Notes: a model not told the origin generated them from the sequence alone. A stretch of DNA of 64,000 bases from Pollutimonas subterranea (GCF_002849655.1 NZ_PDNW01000004.1:124001-188000); one strand, 5' to 3'. Positions 9,215 to 17,848 are shown, numbered from the stretch's first letter. A program made the numbers and translations.

Positions 9215-10102
9215 ATGGATTGCGATGTCATCATAGTGGGCGGCAGTTATGCCGGCCTATCGGCTGCCCTGCAGCTTGCGCGTACGCGTCGCAAAGTCTG
9301 CGTTATCGACGCCGGACAACGACGGAACCGGTATGCCGAAACCTCCCACGGCTTCCTAACCCATGACGGCCGCTCAGCGGCGGGTATTGCGCAGGAAGCG
9401 CGCCGCGAGGTGCTGGCTTACCCGGGCGTTCACTGTGTACAGGCTTGTGCCACACGGGTCGAAGCCCGCAGCGATTCATTCCTCGTCACGGTTGACTCCG
9501 GTGAGACCCACGCTGCGCAACGGCTGATACTGGCAATTGGCGTCATCGACCATTTGCCGGACATTCCAGGCCTGCCCGAGCGGTGGGGTAAAAGTGTATT
9601 CCACTGTCCTTACTGCCATGGCTACGAACTGGACGAAGGCAATATCGGCGTGCTGGCCACCTCGGAAGGATCCATGCACCACGGCCTGATGGTGCCCGAT
9701 TGGGGAAAGGTGACGTTCTTCATCAATGAGTCATTCGCGCCGGAACCGGATCAGTTGCGCAAATTGCAAGACCGGGGGGCATCCATAGAGCGAACGCCTA
9801 TTGCGCGTGTCCTGGGCGAAGAGGCCAATGTCGAATTGACCGATGGCCGTCTCATTGCGCTGAAAGGCCTTTTCACGACGCCACAAACCACGCTCGCCAG
9901 TACGCTGGCCGAACAGCTGGGCTGCGACATCGAGGAAGGCAGCTGCGGCCCCTTCATCCGAACTGACCTGTCCAAGGAGACGTCAGTACCGGGAGTATTC
10001 GCCTGCGGAGACGCGGCAAGGCCATCGGGTTCCGTGGCCCTGGCGGTAGGCGACGGCGCCCTCGCGGGCGTCGCAACGCACCTGTCATTAGTGTTTGACT
10101 AA
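9215..10102 (+). CDS. FAD-dependent NAD(P)/disulfide oxidoreductase, thioredoxin reductase-like
   Basis: The 295-residue protein begins with the FAD-binding Rossmann motif DVIIVGGSYAGLSAALQLAR and ends with VFACGDAARPSGSVALAVGDGALAG, the second FAD motif. A CPYCHGYE segment near residue 132 gives a CxxC pair as in thioredoxin-reductase-like proteins. The second nucleotide-binding region (IGVLATSEGS) lacks the usual GxGxxA pattern, so it may not use NADPH in the classical way. ATG 9215 places the Rossmann motif at the N-terminus; an upstream GTG/TTG extension is unlikely. Relatives in Burkholderiales are annotated as NAD(P)/FAD-dependent oxidoreductases of unknown partner. It converges with the next gene. 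Confidence 0.88.
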   Translation: MDCDVIIVGGSYAGLSAALQLARTRRKVCVIDAGQRRNRYAETSHGFLTHDGRSAAGIAQEARREVLAYPGVHCVQACATRVEARSDSFLVTVDSGETHAAQRLILAIGVIDHLPDIPGLPERWGKSVFHCPYCHGYELDEGNIGVLATSEGSMHHGLMVPDWGKVTFFINESFAPEPDQLRKLQDRGASIERTPIARVLGEEANVELTDGRLIALKGLFTTPQTTLASTLAEQLGCDIEEGSCGPFIRTDLSKETSVPGVFACGDAARPSGSVALAVGDGALAGVATHLSLVFD

Positions 10103-10117
10103 GGACTGGCTCCCACG

Positions 10118-11230
10118 CTATCTTCCTGCGTATTCCATCTCCTGCATCACCCAGTCCCGCTGCTTGGCGCCATAGCGCTCGGCAATCTGGCTTAGCGTGC
10201 GGTCCAACTGGTTCATGGGCTTGAGCTCCGAAGAAAGGGGCAAGCGGTGCATAGCCTTGTCAGCGGGTCGCGCCACCAGCACCAATCCGCTGCGCAACGT
10301 CACCGGACCGGCTGGTGATGCGGCCTGGATGCTGACATGCCCGGTACGCGACCAGGCATCCGCCGCCAGTGCCAAGGCGACATCATCCATGCCATCCTTC
10401 ACGTCGACGACCCACTCTTCGCCACGCCAGAATGCCGCCTTGTTCATCATGTAGCTCCAGGCGCGCCCTGAATTAAGACCGAAGCGATCACTGTCATGCT
10501 CGGGGCCCCATGACTCCACACCTATCTCGGCAGCCAGCGCCTGGGCCTTTTCCTGACCGCCGATTGCCTCGATCAGCGCAAGCGTGACCGGCACCGACGC
10601 CGAAATGCCGGTGGTCGTGGCGACGCCGCGGTCGGCCACGTAGCGCTGCTGCGGGACATACGTGACACCCGGGTACTCAAGCAGCGTGCTGCGGTCGTAC
10701 CAGTGGCCGGTGAAGCGCCGCCCGTCAAGCAGACCGGCCTGCCCTACCACCCGTACGCCGGAACAAACGCCAATGACTATCGCTCCCTGTTTCGCCTGCC
10801 CACGAAGCCACGCCGTTACGGCAGGATCATTATCGGGCTCCATCGCCGGCACGATTATGTAGTCGGCACCGCCGGGGTGATCCTGGTCGTAGCGGTGAGT
10901 ATCTTGTGCGCTTTCAATTTGCAGCGCCGGGGGATACAGATTCACCCGACCGGAATGCGGCGCAACAAGCTGTACATCGGCCACGTCGGCGCGCTTGAGC
11001 AGAGCGTGAGGCAGTAGCAGATCCGTCATTTCAGTGCCTTCGTTCAAGGCAAGAATAGCTATCAGCGGCCTGTCTTCCTGCCGGGGCTTGAGCGCGTCAA
11101 TGAATGCCTGCTTTTGCTGCTGGCTGAATGCATCGCCAGCCCTGGCGGATACCGGCGCGTTTGCTGCAATGCTGGTAAGGCTGAACGCGGCAATGCACAC
11201 CGCCATAATGGCCCATATCGATCTGAACAT
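10118..11230 (-). CDS. Exported DJ-1/PfpI family protein
   Basis: The 370-residue protein has an N-terminal signal peptide (residues 1-23, AFSLTSIAANA) and a DJ-1/PfpI class I glutamine-amidotransferase-like domain over residues about 55-230. The nucleophile elbow is GAIVIGVCSGVRVVGQAGLL, with the cysteine near residue 156. About 140 C-terminal residues carry no helix-turn-helix, so this is not an AraC/GlxA regulator despite similar N-terminal folds. The start ATG has GGAGGGG just upstream. It shares the minus strand with a DUF4142 gene 30 bases upstream and they probably form one transcript. A periplasmic DJ-1 protein is unusual; protease, chaperone or hydratase activity are all possible. 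Confidence 0.82.
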   Translation of the reverse strand: MFRSIWAIMAVCIAAFSLTSIAANAPVSARAGDAFSQQQKQAFIDALKPRQEDRPLIAILALNEGTEMTDLLLPHALLKRADVADVQLVAPHSGRVNLYPPALQIESAQDTHRYDQDHPGGADYIIVPAMEPDNDPAVTAWLRGQAKQGAIVIGVCSGVRVVGQAGLLDGRRFTGHWYDRSTLLEYPGVTYVPQQRYVADRGVATTTGISASVPVTLALIEAIGGQEKAQALAAEIGVESWGPEHDSDRFGLNSGRAWSYMMNKAAFWRGEEWVVDVKDGMDDVALALAADAWSRTGHVSIQAASPAGPVTLRSGLVLVARPADKAMHRLPLSSELKPMNQLDRTLSQIAERYGAKQRDWVMQEMEYAGR

Positions 11231-11260
11231 GGTCGCCCCTCCATGATCGAAAAGTGGGGA

Positions 11261-11776
11261 TTACCGAAACGCGGCCTCCGCAAGGTTCTGTGCATGCTGG
11301 AGATGCTGCTGCAGTGTCTTTAGCGCCTTGCCCGCAAACGCCTTGATCTCATCGTCTTCGGACTTTTCAGACGCTTCCGTGAACAGCGTTACGGCTTGTT
11401 TGTGTGCTTCGACGGCCACCTGCTCGACATATCGTTTATCAAAACCGGCACCTGTGTCCTGTTGCAGCGCGTCCAGCGTATCTTGGCGATCTCCCTCAAG
11501 GTCTATCGGCAGCTCGATGTTTCGCATCATGGCCAGGCTCTTGAGGTCACCATCGATTTTCTCGTGCTCCACCAGCATCATTCGCGCAAATTCCTTGATG
11601 CGCTCTTGGCTTGCTGCCTGTATGGCCAACTGGCTGGCTTGCATCTCAAAGAGGCCGGAGTTCGCCGCTGCCTGGAGGAAGCGTGCGTCCCGCTCGCTAA
11701 CGCTCGCGGCCTGGGCGTTGACCACGGTCGGCGCAGCCAGGGCCAGCGAGAGAAGTAAGGTTGCAAGGTATTTCAC
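11261..11776 (-). CDS. DUF4142 domain-containing exported protein
   Basis: The 171-residue protein has a signal peptide cleaved near VVNAQA and a helical DUF4142 domain, with the characteristic DARFLQAAANSGLFEMQASQLA start, ARMMLVEHEKIDGDLKSLA in the middle and KTLQQHLQHAQNLAE near the end. The fold is a ferritin-like four-helix bundle in known relatives, located in the periplasm or outer membrane, with no established biochemical role. It is the first gene of a two-gene minus-strand unit with the exported DJ-1-like protein. The upstream bases show AGGAGAATAACG before the ATG, a good ribosome site. Confidence 0.9.
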   Translation of the reverse strand: MKYLATLLLSLALAAPTVVNAQAASVSERDARFLQAAANSGLFEMQASQLAIQAASQERIKEFARMMLVEHEKIDGDLKSLAMMRNIELPIDLEGDRQDTLDALQQDTGAGFDKRYVEQVAVEAHKQAVTLFTEASEKSEDDEIKAFAGKALKTLQQHLQHAQNLAEAAFR

Positions 11777-11883
11777 GTTATTCTCCTGAAAACCCAGACA
11801 GTCTGGGCATCCACGGCGTGCAGCAAGTGACTTGCCTAGCCTTCATATCTGTTGCAGCATTGCATTTGGTGTCGCGCGCCAGG

Positions 11884-12606
11884 CTATGTTTGACGGATTA
11901 GCGTAGTCGAGAATTTGTAGCGTCCGGCGGGATGATAGGACACTGATACAGCGACGAGCTCGCTGGCCGCATCGCGATACTGCCTGAGAATGAACAGGCC
12001 AGGTGAATCGGGCTCGACCTTCAAGAGTTTTGCCACGGATGGGGGCATTGCGCAGGCAGTAATGTCTTGTCCCACCGAGGTAATTCGCCGGCCATACTTT
12101 TCTTCAATCAGCTCTGAGATCAGCCGATCCGGAGTCTCTTCAACGACCCTCTTTATCCCGCTGTATTGTGGATCTACATAGACATCGGTCCAAACAATCG
12201 GATTCCCATCTTCTCCGTGGCGGGTAGAACTGAACCGGAGCCAGCGCGTTCCTCCCCCAACCCCAAGCACTTGGGCCAAATCAATATCCACGACCACTTG
12301 CTTCGCCGCGCGTAGCTGCCTGGGCGTTGTCGCGGCCAAGTAGACGAGATCTTCGAGCGAAGTAAGGGACTGGTTAAACCCGGCACTGGATGTCTTGGCT
12401 TCGACTATGGTGCCGCTTCCACGCCGGCGGGAAACCAGCCGCGCTTCCTGCAACTGGCGCAGGGCCGCCCTGACTGTGTGTCGACTGGTATTGAACTCTG
12501 CCATCAGATCTTTTTCAGTGGGCATCAGGGAGCCGACGGGATAACGCTCTTCGGCGATGCGGCGCGCCAGAATTTCTGAAACCTTGGTATAGCGGATGGC
12601 TGTCAT
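11884..12606 (-). CDS. GntR family regulator with UTRA domain (HutC subfamily)
   Basis: The 240-residue protein has an N-terminal GntR winged helix (YTKVSEILARRIAEERYPVGSLMPTEKDLMAEFNTSRHTVRAALR, residues 5-50) and a C-terminal UTRA ligand domain ending in VAVSVSYHPAGRYKF. HutC-type GntR proteins usually repress divergent catabolic operons and release DNA when a small acid or sugar binds. It is divergent from the lyase, Bug and fumarase operon, 156 bases away, and the shared spacer carries repeated TTAATATGxxCGAAC elements. ATG 12606 is preferred to a TTG five codons upstream. The inducer is predicted to be the substrate or product of the neighbouring lyase. Confidence 0.92.
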   Translation of the reverse strand: MTAIRYTKVSEILARRIAEERYPVGSLMPTEKDLMAEFNTSRHTVRAALRQLQEARLVSRRRGSGTIVEAKTSSAGFNQSLTSLEDLVYLAATTPRQLRAAKQVVVDIDLAQVLGVGGGTRWLRFSSTRHGEDGNPIVWTDVYVDPQYSGIKRVVEETPDRLISELIEEKYGRRITSVGQDITACAMPPSVAKLLKVEPDSPGLFILRQYRDAASELVAVSVSYHPAGRYKFSTTLIRQT

Positions 12607-12699
12607 GACATGGATAAGCAATAAGTTCTGCTGATTTTAGCCTGTATGCGAGCTAGAACAACGCTGAATGCCTAAGCCGAAATAGTTAATGAAAGTGCA

Positions 12700-12762
12700 T
12701 TGACAAGCAAGTACAGCACACATTAATATGTTCGAACAACTTAATATGGACGAACATTAATC
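12700..12762 (+). promoter_or_regulatory. Promoter and probable GntR operator for the lyase operon
   Basis: A -35 TTGACA (12700-12705) is followed after 18 bases by TAATAT (12724-12729). Two copies of TTAATATGnnCGAAC lie at 12723-12737 and 12741-12755, 18 bases apart, and the first contains the perfect palindrome TGTTCGAACA at 12729-12738. The repeats overlap the -10 and start region, as expected for repressor sites. The second copy ends 7 bases before the ATG, leaving no clear Shine-Dalgarno; translation may begin on a nearly leaderless message. Binding by the divergent GntR protein is inferred. Confidence 0.55.
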
Positions 12763-14103
12763 ATGCCCATTTCCGTTCTCGAATCAGCGATCTTCAAAGA
12801 CATGTTCGGCACTCCTGCAATGCGAGCCGTATTCGACGATGCCGCAACTGTACGCCGCTATGTCGAAACCGAGGTCGCCCTGGCTGTGGTGCAGGGAAAG
12901 CTGGGCGTTATCCCCGAGGCTGCCGCCCAGGCCATTGCCGCGCGAGCAGACGCGTCCCAGATCGACATGCATATCCTGAAAGAAGAGACCGAGATCGTCG
13001 GCTATCCGATTCTGCCGCTCGTCCATCAGCTATCCAAGCTTTGCGGGCCGGAAGGGGAATACCTTCACTGGGGGGCGACAACACAAGACATCATGGACAC
13101 CGCAACGGTGTTACAGATCCGCGATGCACTGGCCATCATCGAAGCGGACCTGGAAGAGATCGATGGCCTGCTGGTTTCGCTATCGGAACGCTATCGCGAT
13201 GCCCCGATGGCTGGACGCACGCACCTTCAGCATGCGCTTCCTATCACGTTTGGCTATAAGGCTGCTGTCTGGCTGCTGATGATACGACGCCATCGTGAAC
13301 GCTTAATGCAATTGAAACCGCGCGTACTGGTCGGCCAATTTGGCGGTGCCGCGGGTACCTTGGCGTCTCTGGGCGATGATGGCCTGGCGGTACACGCCGA
13401 ACTCATGACAGAACTCAAATTGGGCGCCACACCGGTTACATGGCACGTCGCACGTGATGGGTTGGCAGAAGCCGTCCAGTTCCTCGGACTGGTTACGGCC
13501 TCACTGGGGAAAATCGCTGTCGATGTCATGATCATGATGACAAACGAATTCGGCGAAGCCTTCGAACCCTTCGTAAAAGGACGCGGTGCCTCCAGCACAA
13601 TGCCGCAAAAGCGCAATCCTATTTCATGTGAACTGATGTGGAGCGCATCCAAGACTGTACGTCAACACGCCGGACTCGCGCTGGACTCCATCATGCAGGA
13701 CTTCGAACGTGCCACCGGCCCGTGGCATATTGAATGGTCCGCCATTCCCGAGGCATTCGTGCTTACTGCCGGGTCATTGCATCAGGCGAAATTCATGCTC
13801 GCCGGACTCGAAGTAGACACGCAGCGCATGCGGCGCAATCTCGCCATATCCGGCGGATTGATTGTTGCGGAAGCAGTAATGATGGGACTCGCCCCACACA
13901 TAGGGCGCCAGACGGCACACGACGTCGTCTACGACGCCTGCCGTAAAGCAGCAACCGAAGGCCGTGCTCTGTCGGAAGTGCTGCACGATGATCCATCGGT
14001 TTCATCCAGACTCGACCGCTCCACCATCAATGACTTATGCGATCCCGCGAACTATCTGGGATCAGCTCAGAAAATGGTGGACCGCATGCGTCACTTTGCT
14101 TGA
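12763..14103 (+). CDS. Fumarase/aspartase superfamily lyase (PurB/CMLE-like)
   Basis: The 446-residue protein has the three signature regions of the superfamily: HWGATTQDIMDTA near residues 104-116, GRTHLQHALPITFG near 150-163, and the GASSTMPQKRNPIS loop near 280-293 containing the catalytic serine. The C-terminus resembles the adenylosuccinate lyase family and 3-carboxymuconate cycloisomerases. Most members release fumarate from an N- or C-substituted succinate. The operon also encodes a Bug receptor and a class I fumarase, so an imported succinate derivative cleaved to fumarate is a plausible reading. It is not likely to be the housekeeping PurB, given the catabolic operon and dedicated GntR regulator. 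The exact substrate is unknown. Confidence 0.88.
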   Translation: MPISVLESAIFKDMFGTPAMRAVFDDAATVRRYVETEVALAVVQGKLGVIPEAAAQAIAARADASQIDMHILKEETEIVGYPILPLVHQLSKLCGPEGEYLHWGATTQDIMDTATVLQIRDALAIIEADLEEIDGLLVSLSERYRDAPMAGRTHLQHALPITFGYKAAVWLLMIRRHRERLMQLKPRVLVGQFGGAAGTLASLGDDGLAVHAELMTELKLGATPVTWHVARDGLAEAVQFLGLVTASLGKIAVDVMIMMTNEFGEAFEPFVKGRGASSTMPQKRNPISCELMWSASKTVRQHAGLALDSIMQDFERATGPWHIEWSAIPEAFVLTAGSLHQAKFMLAGLEVDTQRMRRNLAISGGLIVAEAVMMGLAPHIGRQTAHDVVYDACRKAATEGRALSEVLHDDPSVSSRLDRSTINDLCDPANYLGSAQKMVDRMRHFA

Positions 14104-14151
14104 CTCACTGGGTCACTATCGGCCCGCTAACCACATACGCAGGAGACATCA

Positions 14152-15129
14152 ATGAAAAAATGGATCGCAATTCTCGCTACATCTACACTGCTCAGCCCCA
14201 TCGCCGCTCATGCGGCCGACGACTATCCTAGTCGTGCAATCACGTGGATCGTACCGTTCTCGGCCGGCGGACCCACAGACTCCATGGCCCGGAACATCGC
14301 CAACCGGTTGTCCCAGGAGATAAAGCAAACTATTCTGGTCGAGAACAAGCCGGGCGCAGGTGGCACCATAGGCGCCACAGCAGCAGCCCGCTCCGATCCG
14401 GATGGGTATACCTTTTTGGTGGGGCACATCGGCTACATGGCTGCAGCGCCGTCCCTGTATTCGGAGCTTCGCTACGACCCGGTGAAAGACTTCGAGGCTG
14501 TATTCCGGTTTCCCGACACGCCGCTGGTACTGTTGGTAGGAGAAAACTCATCCTACAAGACTATCGACGAGCTGGTGGCTTTCGGCAAGGCAAATCCGGA
14601 ACAGCTCAACTTCAGTAATGCGGGGGTAGGATCGACCTCTCATCTTGTAGCGGCGATGTTTGCCAGCAAGGCAGGGATGAAAATAACTCCGATCGCCTAC
14701 AAGGGAGCAGGGCCGGCGCTGAACGACCTGATGGGCGGACAGGTAGACGCCATGTTCGACCAAACCAACACGGCGCTTCCACAGACCCGAGGCGGCAAAG
14801 TTCGCGCGCTGGGCCTGACGTCGGATAAGCGAATGGACCAGTTCCCGGGCGTTCCCACCATGAAGGAGAAAGCGGTTCCCGGATTCCAGGTATCAACGTG
14901 GTACGGTCTGTACGCACCCAAAGGTACTCCATCCAATGTCATCGACACACTGTCGTCGGCTTACCAAACCATGATGCAGGACAAAGCATTTACACAGAAA
15001 ATGTCCGACCAGGGCATCCTCTTGCTGTCCGATGCAGACTATGCCCCAAAAGCCTTCCAGCAATACACCGCGGATGAAGGCAAGCGTTGGGCACAAGTCA
15101 TAAAAGAAGCAGGCATCAAACTCAAATAA
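14152..15129 (+). CDS. Bug/TctC family periplasmic solute-binding protein
   Basis: The 325-residue protein has a signal peptide ending near AHAADDYPSRA and the Bug motifs ITWIVPFSAGGPTDSMARNIA, VENKPGAGGTIGA, SDPDGYTFLVG and IAYKGAGPALNDLMGGQVDAMFD. A CAGGAG Shine-Dalgarno lies 8 bases before the ATG. It sits between the lyase (48 bases upstream) and the fumarase (11 bases downstream), so it is very probably in the same transcript and delivers the lyase substrate. The pocket position after the first motif reads GGPTDS rather than the commoner GGxxDxxAR, which may reflect ligand preference. No permease subunits are nearby. Confidence 0.93.
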   Translation: MKKWIAILATSTLLSPIAAHAADDYPSRAITWIVPFSAGGPTDSMARNIANRLSQEIKQTILVENKPGAGGTIGATAAARSDPDGYTFLVGHIGYMAAAPSLYSELRYDPVKDFEAVFRFPDTPLVLLVGENSSYKTIDELVAFGKANPEQLNFSNAGVGSTSHLVAAMFASKAGMKITPIAYKGAGPALNDLMGGQVDAMFDQTNTALPQTRGGKVRALGLTSDKRMDQFPGVPTMKEKAVPGFQVSTWYGLYAPKGTPSNVIDTLSSAYQTMMQDKAFTQKMSDQGILLLSDADYAPKAFQQYTADEGKRWAQVIKEAGIKLK

Positions 15130-15140
15130 AGAACTTCGCG

Positions 15141-16655
15141 ATGACGACACGGACAATACGCGCAAACGACGTGGTAGACAGCATTGCAGATGCATTGCAA
15201 TTCATAAGCTACTACCATCCCGCAGACTTCGTACAGTCACTGAAACAGGCATATGAAGCTGAAACGCATGGCCCTGCCCGCAACGCCTTGCTGCAGATAC
15301 TGATCAATAGCAAGCTTTGTGCAACGGCCAGGCGTCCGGTGTGCCAGGACACCGGCATCGTGCACGTGTTTTTCCGCTTGGGCATGGACGCACGCATACG
15401 CGACGAGCAAAGCGATATCACCCCGAGCCTCCAAAAGCTGGCTAATCAGGCTGTCGCCCGGGCTTACGGCTCGACATCAAATCCCTTGCGGGCGTCCATG
15501 ATTCAAGACCCTCTTGGTTGCCGGACCAATACACGAGACAACACGCCGGCCATTGTCCATATTGAGATGGTCGAAGGCAATACAGTTGGCATGACCGTCG
15601 CCGCGAAAGGAGGTGGTGGCGACGTAAAGGCCCGCTACACCATGCTGAACCCCAGCGACTCCGTCGCCGATTGGGTGGTAGGCCAAATACCTGCGATGGG
15701 CGCTGGATGGTGCCCGCCCGGCGTCCTGGGCATTGGTGTTGGAGGCAGCCCGGAACAAGCCATGATCATGGCCAAACACGCATTGTTCTCGCCCATCGAC
15801 ATGCATGTATTACAGAAGCAAGGCCCCCAGAGCCCTGTTGACGAACTGAGGCTCGAGCTCTTCGAACGCATCAATAGCCTCGGAATAGGGGCGCAGGGGC
15901 TGGGAGGAAACACCACCGTACTCGATATCAAGATCGAACAGGCCGCATCGCACGCCGCGCTGCTTCCGGTTGCGATAATTCCCAACTGCGCAGCCACACG
16001 GTTTATCACCTTCGAACTCGATGGCTCAGGTCCTGCAAAACTGGAGCCGCCCTCACCCTCGCTGTGGTCCGGCATACCGGATTCGCTTCCCGCACTGGAA
16101 GGCAAAGCGGTCAACCTAGACACGCTGACGCCTGCGGAAGTAGCCACCTGGAAGGCGGGCGATACGATCTTGCTCTCAGGAACGTTGCTGACGGCGCGGG
16201 ATGCAGCACATAAGCGCTTAGCCGACTTGCTGGAACGTCAACAACCCTTGCCCGTAAAACTGTGTGGCCGCGCAATCTACTACGTCGGCCCCGTTGATCC
16301 AATCGAGGGGGAAGCAGTCGGGCCGGCCGGGCCCACGACTTCCACGCGCATGGACAAGTTCATGCCAGCGTTGCTGGAAAAAACGGGCTTACTCGTAACG
16401 ATCGGCAAGGCGGAGCGTGGTCCGATAGCCATTTCGGCGATCAAGCAGGCCGGCGCGGCATATTTGATGGCAGTGGGAGGGGCCGCCTATCTTATCTCAA
16501 AGGCAGTTCAATCGGCCCGAATAGTCGCCTTCGAAGATCTGGGCATGGAAGCCATATACGAGTTCACGGTACATAACATGCCTGTGGTCGTGGCGGTCGA
16601 TGCCAATGGCCGGTCGGTGCACAAGACTTTCTTCGCCGAAGTGGATGGCACATGA
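15141..16655 (+). CDS. Class I fumarate hydratase (iron-sulfur)
   Basis: The 504-residue protein combines the alpha and beta domains of class I fumarases in one chain. The alpha domain contains RPVCQDTGIVHVF (first cluster cysteine), GAGWCPPGVLGIGVGGSPEQAM (second) and PNCAATRFITFEL (third), which would hold a 4Fe-4S cluster. The beta domain has LSGTLLTARDAAHKR and YYVGPVDPIEGEAVGPAGPTTS. Family enzymes hydrate fumarate to malate; some prefer mesaconate or tartrate. ATG 15141 starts 11 bases after the Bug stop; an overlapping GTG upstream is less likely. Coupled with the lyase, the operon would turn a succinyl-type substrate into malate. Oxygen sensitivity is expected for this class. Confidence 0.92.
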   Translation: MTTRTIRANDVVDSIADALQFISYYHPADFVQSLKQAYEAETHGPARNALLQILINSKLCATARRPVCQDTGIVHVFFRLGMDARIRDEQSDITPSLQKLANQAVARAYGSTSNPLRASMIQDPLGCRTNTRDNTPAIVHIEMVEGNTVGMTVAAKGGGGDVKARYTMLNPSDSVADWVVGQIPAMGAGWCPPGVLGIGVGGSPEQAMIMAKHALFSPIDMHVLQKQGPQSPVDELRLELFERINSLGIGAQGLGGNTTVLDIKIEQAASHAALLPVAIIPNCAATRFITFELDGSGPAKLEPPSPSLWSGIPDSLPALEGKAVNLDTLTPAEVATWKAGDTILLSGTLLTARDAAHKRLADLLERQQPLPVKLCGRAIYYVGPVDPIEGEAVGPAGPTTSTRMDKFMPALLEKTGLLVTIGKAERGPIAISAIKQAGAAYLMAVGGAAYLISKAVQSARIVAFEDLGMEAIYEFTVHNMPVVVAVDANGRSVHKTFFAEVDGT

Positions 16656-16669
16656 AAGGCCTGACATCA

Positions 16670-17302
16670 TCACTTTTCCACGTAAGCGGACGCCTTCTTC
16701 AGATCGTCCAGCCACCTCTCGAATGCCTGCTCGCGCTCCGCTGATGGCCCGCGCAGCAAGGCCGAAGGATGCAGCGTCACCAGTACTGGCAACCCGTCCG
16801 GGGTCTCCAGCCAATTGCCTCTTTCCCGCATGACGGCCACGGGATGGCCGGTAAGCGCCCTTGCCGCCGTTGCACCCAATGCCACAGCCGCTTCGGGCCT
16901 CAGCAAGGCAAGCTCGCGGTCCAGCCACTGCGCACAGATTTCGATTTCCCGTTGTGCCGGGGATTTGTGCATGCGTCGCTTGCCGCGCAGTTGAAACTTG
17001 AAATGCTTTACCGCATTGGTCAGGAATATTGATTCGCGCGCCCATCCCAGTTGCTCCAATGCCCGATCCAGAAGATGCCCTGAAGGACCTACAAACGGGT
17101 GACCCTGGATATCTTCGCGGTCGCCCGGTTGCTCGCCTACCAGCATCAACCTTGCGGCAAGCACACCTTCGCCGAAAACCACCTGGGTAGCATGCTTGCC
17201 GATGGGACAGTCGCGGCAGTCTTGCGCAGCGTTGCGCAGCTCTTCAAGCCCGGCGTCCGGTGCAAGCTGGTCGGATTTGCGTTGTGGCTCGTCAGCTGAC
17301 AT
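16670..17302 (-). CDS. udgX: Uracil-DNA glycosylase superfamily protein, UdgX type
   Basis: The 210-residue protein has an N-terminal CRDCPIGKHATQVVFGEG cluster region, the catalytic GEQPGDREDIQGHPFVGPSG motif near residues 59-78, the loop QLRGKRRMHK near residue 107, and LVTLHPSALLR near residue 185. The KRRxH loop is the mark of UdgX, whose histidine is known to form a covalent bond with the abasic site after uracil excision. Four cysteines expected to hold a 4Fe-4S cluster appear at the usual spacing, including CRDC. ATG 17302 has GGAG upstream. It converges with the fumarase gene and is not part of that operon. A role in DNA repair is expected. Confidence 0.88.
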   Translation of the reverse strand: MSADEPQRKSDQLAPDAGLEELRNAAQDCRDCPIGKHATQVVFGEGVLAARLMLVGEQPGDREDIQGHPFVGPSGHLLDRALEQLGWARESIFLTNAVKHFKFQLRGKRRMHKSPAQREIEICAQWLDRELALLRPEAAVALGATAARALTGHPVAVMRERGNWLETPDGLPVLVTLHPSALLRGPSAEREQAFERWLDDLKKASAYVEK

Positions 17303-17436
17303 GGCGGGCTCCAGGAGGGAATTCCGCAAGTACCTGCAAGCGACGTGCCGCGCCAACATTGCAGGGAACACACGACGGGCACGGCACTTGCTATGGCCTA
17401 TACCCACCCTTCAATAACCGCATCATAGGAAACAAT

Positions 17437-17631
17437 ATGGATCGAGCCTACATCAAATCAGACCGAAACGAACGCAATGGCGAACCGATCGGCGAACGGC
17501 GCCCCTTGATGTGGTCCCCCGGCATAAAAAACTACACAAGGGTATTGAAGACAGCGCCACTCGGTGCCACCGCAGCCTTGAACGCATCGAGCAATTCCGA
17601 TCGACCAGTGATGAACACGAAAACGCAGTGA
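17437..17631 (+). CDS. Small hypothetical protein
   Basis: A 64-codon frame begins at ATG 17437 with a modest AGGA upstream. The product is basic and hydrophilic, without signal peptide or membrane segment, and matches no family I recognise. Support is weak: it rests on the frame, the ribosome site and its place ahead of a second small frame at 17654 on the same strand. It may not be translated. Confidence 0.28.
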   Translation: MDRAYIKSDRNERNGEPIGERRPLMWSPGIKNYTRVLKTAPLGATAALNASSNSDRPVMNTKTQ

Positions 17632-17653
17632 AAACACTGCGAGGAGCAAAGAC

Positions 17654-17842
17654 ATGGCCAACGCAAAACTTGAACCAGGTGACGGCAGCATTTCTTTAGG
17701 AAAAGCCAAGCAACAACGGCAAAACGAAAAAGAAGAGGAAAAGGACTTGTTGCCCGAACTGGGGCTGAAACGCCCCACAAAGCCGAAAAGCGGCACCAAC
17801 AAGCCGACACCTGCCGATCCGGGGATAGACTTGGGCAGCTAA
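17654..17842 (+). CDS. Small charged hypothetical protein
   Basis: The 62-residue product is very hydrophilic, with a lysine and glutamate-rich centre (QQRQNEKEEEKDLLPELG) and a proline and lysine-rich tail. It is probably disordered. A clear GAGGAG lies 8-13 bases before the ATG, which supports translation. It ends 7 bases before the convergent Bug gene. No homologous family is recognised and no function is proposed. Confidence 0.45.
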   Translation: MANAKLEPGDGSISLGKAKQQRQNEKEEEKDLLPELGLKRPTKPKSGTNKPTPADPGIDLGS

Positions 17843-17848
17843 GCGGAC

